Part shown: one piece after another, positions 34,309-39,200 of the stretch | Layout: every line of letters begins with the position of its first letter | How positions within the stretch are numbered: the stretch's first letter is position 1 | From: Pseudomonadota bacterium | GTDB lineage: Bacteria; Pseudomonadota; Gammaproteobacteria; Steroidobacterales; Woeseiaceae | Reading direction: 5' to 3' | Length of the DNA stretch: 39,200 nucleotides | Assembly: GCA_022574185.1 (NCBI GenBank) | Contig: JACZSM010000024.1 | Span: 1 to 39,200 of the forward strand | The notes under the pieces: model-generated | What the model was told of the DNA's origin: nothing | Seen by the model: only the letters and a program-made list of their open reading frames with translations | The model's database searches: none | Made by a program: the position numbers and the translations under genes

Positions 34309-35676
34309 ATGAAACGTATAACCATCATTATGCTGGCCGGGCTGCTAAGTCTTGCCATCGGTACAGCAAACGCGCAGCAAGATGCTGCAAGCATGGGCGA
34401 ACTCCTGCGACTGATCGAACAGGGACAGTCCCGCGAATCGCGAGAGGCGCGACAACGCGAGGCACAATTCTCGCAGCAACGAAATCAGCAACAGCAGTTT
34501 TTGAATCGGGCGCGTGCCGAGCGTACGCGACAGGAAAACGAGAGCTCTCGACTCGAGAATCTGTTTAAGAACAACCAGACGAAAATCGTCGCAGCGCGGG
34601 CGGCGCTTGACGAGCGTCTGGGCGCCTTGAAAGAACTCTTCGGCGTCCTGCAAACGGTGGCCGGTGACGCTCAGGCGCGCTTTAACGGATCTCTGACCAA
34701 CATCCACTACCCGGATCGCGCGGATTTCCTCGTCGAGCTTGGCAACAAGATGGCGGGCGCCAACACACTTGCATCGATCGAGGATATAGAACGCCTGTGG
34801 TTTGAGCTGCAACGTGAAATCACAGAATCGGGCACGATCGTCCGCTTCAACCACATCGTAACGCTGGCGAATGGCGATCAGGTAGAGCTCGAAATCGTTC
34901 GTGTCGGTGCATTCAACCTTGCGTTCGAAGATGGTTACCTGATCTATGAAAGTGGCTCTGGAAATATCAGCGAATTGCAGCGGCAACCAGAGCAAAGTCG
35001 TTATACGAATTCGGCTGGCGATATGATCGACGCCACCGATGGCGGCTACGTCACTTTCGGCATCGATGTGACACGTGGCGGCATACTAGCGCTGCTGGTC
35101 GAATCACCGACCGTGATGGATCGCATCCATCAGGCCGGTATAGTTGGCTATTGCATCATTTCACTCGGTATCATCGGCCTGATGATCGCAATTTGGCGTT
35201 GGATCGGTCTGTCCAGTGATGGACGCAAGGTCGCCGCACAACTCAAACGTGACACTGCAAGTACGGATAATCCACTCGGTCGTGTACTGGCAGCCTATGA
35301 AAGCAATCGAAACGCCGATACTGAAACAATAGAGCTCAAGCTCAGCGAGGCAGCTCTGAAGGAAATGCCGGGTCTGACCAAGGGTCTGCTGTTCATCAAG
35401 GTGATTTCGGTCGTGGCACCGTTAATGGGTCTTCTCGGTACGGTGACAGGCATGATCAAAACCTTCCAGGTCATCACGCTGTATGGCGCGGGCGATCCGA
35501 AAATGATGGCCGGCGGCATCTCGCAAGCGTTGATGACCACGGTACTGGGTCTGGTAGTCGCCATTCCGATGGTTCTCATTCACACCCTCGTCAGTGGCCA
35601 GAGTCGAAAAATCATCAACATTCTCCAGTCACAGAGTGCGGGCCTCGTGGCTCAACATTCTGAGCGCAGCAGTTGA
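34309..35676 (+). CDS. Large MotA/TolQ/ExbB-family protein with periplasmic N-domain (TtpC-like)
   Basis: This 455-residue inner-membrane protein begins with a signal peptide (about 1-22), followed by a glutamine/arginine-rich coiled coil and a periplasmic domain to about residue 270. Three membrane helices then form a MotA/TolQ/ExbB module: about 276-296, 357-380 (VAPLMGLLGTVTGMIKTF) and 408-430 (TTVLGLVVAIPMVLIHTLVSG). The layout is that of TtpC in Vibrio TonB2 systems, needed in addition to ExbB/ExbD. It begins right at the end of the DUF3450 gene (TAA-ATG), so the two are coupled. Confidence 0.87.
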   Translation: MKRITIIMLAGLLSLAIGTANAQQDAASMGELLRLIEQGQSRESREARQREAQFSQQRNQQQQFLNRARAERTRQENESSRLENLFKNNQTKIVAARAALDERLGALKELFGVLQTVAGDAQARFNGSLTNIHYPDRADFLVELGNKMAGANTLASIEDIERLWFELQREITESGTIVRFNHIVTLANGDQVELEIVRVGAFNLAFEDGYLIYESGSGNISELQRQPEQSRYTNSAGDMIDATDGGYVTFGIDVTRGGILALLVESPTVMDRIHQAGIVGYCIISLGIIGLMIAIWRWIGLSSDGRKVAAQLKRDTASTDNPLGRVLAAYESNRNADTETIELKLSEAALKEMPGLTKGLLFIKVISVVAPLMGLLGTVTGMIKTFQVITLYGAGDPKMMAGGISQALMTTVLGLVVAIPMVLIHTLVSGQSRKIINILQSQSAGLVAQHSERSS

Positions 35677-35697
35677 TTGCCCTTTTAAGGAGAGGAA

Positions 35698-36225
35698 ATG
35701 CATTGGCTAGCTGACAGCTTTGAGGATATTCGGGACTTCATGGAACTGGGTGGTCCGGTACTGCGGTGGATAGCGGTCGCGATCTTCATCATGTGGGCTC
35801 TCATCGTCGAGCGGTTATTGTATTTCCGCACCGACATGAAGGCCATGTCGAGGGATATACACGACCGGTGGGAGTCGCGGACCGAAAGACGCTCCTGGAA
35901 TGCGCATCAGATCCGCGAGCTGATGATTTCGCGTTTCAGCGATGCGACCTACCAATTCATTTCGATGATTCAAACGCTGGTCGCGCTGTGCCCCTTGCTC
36001 GGACTGATGGGTACCGTTACCGGCATGATCAAGGTATTCGAGGTGATGGCCACATCGGGTTCGGGCAATGTGCGAGCGATGGCCGGGGGCGTGTCCCAGG
36101 CCACGGTGCCCACCATGGCAGGCATGGTTGGAGCCCTTTCGGGGGTTCTGCTGGTCACGATACTTACCCGCCGCGCGGCGCGTGAGGTTGAGTTCCTTGA
36201 GGACTCACTCACGATGGATCACTGA
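35698..36225 (+). CDS. exbB: ExbB-type proton channel protein
   Basis: This 175-residue member of the MotA/TolQ/ExbB family forms the pentameric proton channel that powers TonB. Three membrane helices are visible: about 18-38, 88-110 (LVALCPLLGLMGTVTGMIKVF) and 130-155 (VPTMAGMVGALSGVLLVTIL). A strong AAGGAGAGG precedes ATG. It is a normal short ExbB, distinct from the large protein encoded just upstream. Confidence 0.92.
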   Translation: MHWLADSFEDIRDFMELGGPVLRWIAVAIFIMWALIVERLLYFRTDMKAMSRDIHDRWESRTERRSWNAHQIRELMISRFSDATYQFISMIQTLVALCPLLGLMGTVTGMIKVFEVMATSGSGNVRAMAGGVSQATVPTMAGMVGALSGVLLVTILTRRAAREVEFLEDSLTMDH

Positions 36226-36235
36226 GGAATAGATT

Positions 36236-36649
36236 ATGCGCAAGCATCACTGGGCCATGGCTTCGGAAATGGAAGAGAGCGAAATCGACCTCACGCCCAT
36301 GCTGGACGTCGTCTTCATCATGCTCATCTTTTTTATCGTGACCGCATCCTTCGTCAAGGAGGCGGGGATCGACGTCAATCGTCCGGACGCGCCGATTTCG
36401 AACGAGCCCGTGGAAAATACGAATATCCTGATCAGGATCAACGCCAATGACGAGATCTGGATCGATCGACGCATGATCGATCCGCGTGCCGTACGTGCAA
36501 ATATCGAGCGCTTACACGCAGAGAATCCGAGTGGGTCGGTCGTAATTCAGCCCAACAAGCGCTCGACCAACAAGATGCTCGTAACCATAATGGATGCCGC
36601 CCGGCTTGCTGGCGTATACAATATCTCAATCGCGGACGATAATAGCTGA
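36236..36649 (+). CDS. exbD: ExbD-type transport protein, first copy
   Basis: This 137-residue protein has one membrane helix (about 22-40, DVVFIMLIFFIVTASF) and a periplasmic domain. The functional aspartate of ExbD corresponds to Asp24 in LTPMLDVVF. It lies 10 bases after exbB, with GAGG before the ATG. A paralogue follows directly. Confidence 0.92.
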   Translation: MRKHHWAMASEMEESEIDLTPMLDVVFIMLIFFIVTASFVKEAGIDVNRPDAPISNEPVENTNILIRINANDEIWIDRRMIDPRAVRANIERLHAENPSGSVVIQPNKRSTNKMLVTIMDAARLAGVYNISIADDNS

Positions 36650-36698
36650 AGCGAGGTCCGACACGCGGACCCGGCAGTGATCAAAACAGGATCAAACA

Positions 36699-37109
36699 AT
36701 GCGTAATACTCAAGGTGCGATGGGCGGCGACGAAGATGACAATGAGATCAACCTGACGCCGATGCTGGACGTCGTGTTCATCATGCTCATTTTCTTCATT
36801 GTGACCGCATCGTTTGTCAAGGAAGCCGGTATCGACGTCAACCGACCCATTGCGGCCTCCCTGGAAAGGCAGCAAGATGCCAACATGCTCATTGCGATCA
36901 GTGCGAATGATGAAATCTGGATCGACAAGAAACTCGTTGATCCACGAGCAGTTCGGTCGAGTATCGAGCGCTTGCACCTTGAGAATCCGAAAGGCTCGAT
37001 CGTCATCCAGGCCGATCGGGATTCGACGAATGAAGCGCTCACGATCGTAATGGAGGCCGCGAAACATGCAGGCGTCAAAAACGTCGCTATATCGGCTATC
37101 TTGCCTTAA
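36699..37109 (+). CDS. exbD: ExbD-type transport protein, second copy
   Basis: This is a 136-residue paralogue of the preceding gene. The segment from LTPMLDVV to AGIDVNRP is identical between the two, and DEIWID and VDPRAV/IDPRAV recur; the N-terminus and the residues after the helix differ. AGGA lies 8 bases before ATG. Two ExbD genes in one cluster may build a mixed dimer in the channel; this is inference. Confidence 0.92.
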   Translation: MRNTQGAMGGDEDDNEINLTPMLDVVFIMLIFFIVTASFVKEAGIDVNRPIAASLERQQDANMLIAISANDEIWIDKKLVDPRAVRSSIERLHLENPKGSIVIQADRDSTNEALTIVMEAAKHAGVKNVAISAILP

Positions 37110-37149
37110 GCAACACCTGGCGGCAGTAACCGCTGAGGAGATTTGAATC

Positions 37150-37755
37150 ATGATAGGCCGTTACGCGTTTTCCATTTTGCTCGGCACCGTTATTACGCTC
37201 AGCCTGCTGTTTATCATGCAGCTGCTGATCGAACACGGAGAATCGGCATTAACCAAGGAAAGAACTCGACATCAACTGGATTTTGTACGTGTAAAGCGTA
37301 ACGAATCGCTCAACATCGAGGACTACACTCCCGAAAAGCCACCACCGCCGCCGGACACTCCTCCTGAAATACCCCCTCAGGACCTGGACAACATCGATCC
37401 GAATGCTCCGACCATCAACATTCGACCACCGACCATCCTGGCCACTACCGATATTGGTGGCCCCGGAATCATGAACATCGCCGAGGGAGACTATCTGCCG
37501 ATCGTGCGCGTTGCACCGGTATATCCTGCTCGAGCACTTTCGCGCGGTCTGGAAGGCTACGTTGATCTCTCATTTACCGTAACGCTCACTGGCACGGTTC
37601 GGGACGTGATCATTTTATACTCAACGAGTAGTTTGTTTGAACGTGCAGCAACGCGGGCTGTATCGAAGTTCAAGTACAAGCCGCGCGTGGTCGATGGCAT
37701 CCCGGTTGACGTTTCGGGTGTCAAGACTCGAATTACGTTCAGGATCGAAGATTAG
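37150..37755 (+). CDS. tonB: TonB-family energy transducer
   Basis: TonB spans the periplasm to pass energy to outer-membrane receptors. The 201-residue protein has an N-terminal membrane anchor (about 7-27), a short proline-rich stretch (PPPPPDTPPEIPP) and a C-terminal TonB domain (about 110-200) with VAPVYPARALSRGLEGYVDLSF and the YKPRVVDGIPV strand. The anchor lacks the SxxxH motif of enterobacterial TonB, as in other TonB2-type proteins. GAGGAG precedes the ATG. Confidence 0.93.
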   Translation: MIGRYAFSILLGTVITLSLLFIMQLLIEHGESALTKERTRHQLDFVRVKRNESLNIEDYTPEKPPPPPDTPPEIPPQDLDNIDPNAPTINIRPPTILATTDIGGPGIMNIAEGDYLPIVRVAPVYPARALSRGLEGYVDLSFTVTLTGTVRDVIILYSTSSLFERAATRAVSKFKYKPRVVDGIPVDVSGVKTRITFRIED

Positions 37756-37799
37756 ACGCCCTGGCGGGATCACAAAGAGCGAAAAGGATAGGCTCCGAC

Positions 37800-39149
37800 A
37801 TGCATAGCAAGATTCGATTATCTCTTACAGTTTGCGTTGCACTGATTTGCGGTGCGCTGGCAATGACAACCGTCACTGCTGCCCAGAAGGAAGACCAACG
37901 ACCGAAGCAGAAAACAAGGCAGGCTCAGGCTGTCAGCAAAGCGGTCTATGACAAGATTACGAAAGCCCAGGACAAGGTCGATGAGAAAGACTATGCGGGG
38001 GCGCTGAGGCTGCTGGAAAACCTCTACAATCCCGACAAGCTGACCGAGTATGAGCAGGCCAACGTACTCAACTACATCGGCTTTGTTTACTACAACATGG
38101 ACGACATAGACAACGCGGTTCGAATCTATGAGCTCATGCTGAAGATCGAGACTCTCGAAGAGCAGACGAGGAAATCGACCACGTATACGCTCGCCCAATT
38201 ATTTACAATGGAAGAGCAGTACAACCGGGCGTTAGTAACCCTGGATAAGTGGTTTTTGCTGGAGCCTAACCCGGCACCGGACCCATACATTCTAAAAGCG
38301 CAGAACCTGTACCAGGTAGAGCGTTACCAGGAAATGATTGAGCCGATCGAAAATGCGATGCGGGTGGCAACCAATCGTTCGAAAACTGTCAAAGAGGATT
38401 GGTATGTATTGCTGAACTTCGCATATTTTCAGCAGGAAAATTATTACAAGGTACGCGATATTCAGAAAATTCTGTTGCAATCATGGCCCAAGAAGAATTA
38501 CTGGTTTTCATTGGCCGGCGCATTCACGGAACTCGGCGAGGACAATAATCTGATCAATGCCTATGGTGCAGCACACACGCAGGGCATGCTGACGAAAGAA
38601 TCTGAACTTGTGACAATGGCACAGCTTTTCTTGCAGCGTGAAGTACCGTATGCGTCTGCGAAACTGATTGAAAAGGAAATGGCCGCCGGTCGAGTAGCCA
38701 AGAATGCAAAGAACTATCGGCTTTTGTCGCAGGCATGGACGCTCGCAATGGAAGACGAAAAAGCCATACCGGCACTCACTGCGGCGGCGAAACTCACTGA
38801 TGACGGGGAGCTGGATCTGCGTCTGGGCAATGCCTACCTGAATACTGGTCAGTATTCCGACTGTGCGACATCCGTGCGTAGAGCTCTGCGCAAGGGCGAT
38901 CTCAAGAGTGTCGATTACGCCCAGATCTCGCTCGGTATGTGCCTGTATAACTTGCAACAATATACATCGGCAATCAAATCCTTCCGCGTCGCATCACGTA
39001 CATCACGTTCCAGACGGACAGCGAACCAATGGATCAGTGTTATCAACGCTGATATTGCGAGGAACGAGCAAATTCGCCTGGCTGAGGAAGCTGCTCGCAA
39101 GCAACGCCAGAAACTGGTGGAGAAACGCGCGAGGAGCGGCAGAGTATAA
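37800..39149 (+). CDS. TPR-repeat periplasmic protein of the Ton cluster
   Basis: This 449-residue exported protein has a signal peptide (about 1-28, ending TVTAAQ) and tandem TPR-like helical hairpins, for example ALRLLENLYNPDKL, VLNYIGFVYYNMDDIDNAVRIYE, ALVTLDKWFLLEPN and LDLRLGNAYLNTGQYSDCATSVRRAL, with a basic C-terminus (RKQRQKLVEKRARSGR). A TPR gene at the end of DUF3450-ExbB-ExbD-TonB clusters is a recurrent arrangement; it probably scaffolds the complex. AAGGATAGG lies upstream. The remaining bases to the window end (39150-39200) show no gene. Confidence 0.88.
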   Translation: MHSKIRLSLTVCVALICGALAMTTVTAAQKEDQRPKQKTRQAQAVSKAVYDKITKAQDKVDEKDYAGALRLLENLYNPDKLTEYEQANVLNYIGFVYYNMDDIDNAVRIYELMLKIETLEEQTRKSTTYTLAQLFTMEEQYNRALVTLDKWFLLEPNPAPDPYILKAQNLYQVERYQEMIEPIENAMRVATNRSKTVKEDWYVLLNFAYFQQENYYKVRDIQKILLQSWPKKNYWFSLAGAFTELGEDNNLINAYGAAHTQGMLTKESELVTMAQLFLQREVPYASAKLIEKEMAAGRVAKNAKNYRLLSQAWTLAMEDEKAIPALTAAAKLTDDGELDLRLGNAYLNTGQYSDCATSVRRALRKGDLKSVDYAQISLGMCLYNLQQYTSAIKSFRVASRTSRSRRTANQWISVINADIARNEQIRLAEEAARKQRQKLVEKRARSGRV

Positions 39150-39200
39150 TAGCCTGACCCTCGCGAGTCCCACTCCTGAACCCATAATCGGAATGATTAC

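Overview
The window looks like a chromosomal segment of a mesophilic, moderate-GC gammaproteobacterium. The supporting points are the infC-rpmI-rplT-pheS-pheT-ihfA-merR block, a his operon led by a TrpR-like regulator in an order known from Xanthomonas-type genomes, an aspartokinase/diaminopimelate decarboxylase fusion of the kind annotated in Xanthomonadaceae, and a DUF3450/ExbB/ExbD/TonB/TPR energiser cluster common in marine gammaproteobacteria. The genus cannot be fixed from the sequence; a Xanthomonadales- or Woeseia-like lineage is an inference. Almost all of it is housekeeping DNA; the unusual content lies in start codons, leaders and small repeats.

Layout: 1-127 is the edge of an IS481-type element (transposase reading leftward out of the window), followed by the infC leader. 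324-5581 (+) is the translation block: IF-3 (AUC start), L35, L20, PheS, PheT, IHF-alpha and a MerR regulator, then tRNA-Pro(GGG). 5690-6934 (-) is a class III cyclase-like protein. 7142-9509 (+) holds a threonine-dehydratase-like PLP enzyme overlapping an FAD-linked D-2-hydroxyacid dehydrogenase. 9610-12216 (+) encodes a membrane Ser/Thr kinase with Calx-beta-like extracytoplasmic sequence. 12360-14048 (+) is ilvD. 14345-16987 (+) is the lysC-lysA fusion, behind a promoter and an intrinsic terminator in its leader; it is followed by two lipoproteins, an M1 peptidase and a choice-of-anchor-B/LVIVD-type protein.

33109-19976 (-) is a long amino-acid biosynthesis region read leftward: ilvC-leuA-leuC-leuD-leuB, then a trpR-like gene and hisG-D-C-B-H-A-F-E. 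The ilvC end carries a complete attenuation device: a TTGACA promoter, a 32-residue leader peptide with a run of Leu codons, and a terminator with an alternative pairing. The trpR-like gene is preceded by an inverted repeat and three 8-bp direct repeats that look like an operator. hisF appears to start at AUU, and hisI is missing from the operon.

33517-39149 (+) is a TonB energy-transduction cluster: DUF3450 protein, large ExbB/TtpC-like protein, ExbB, two tandem ExbD paralogues, TonB and a TPR protein. The branched-chain genes (ilvD, ilvC, leuACDB) share the valine/isoleucine/leucine pathway, but ilvB/ilvN-type acetolactate synthase and ilvE are not in the window. No phage, CRISPR or defence system was found.
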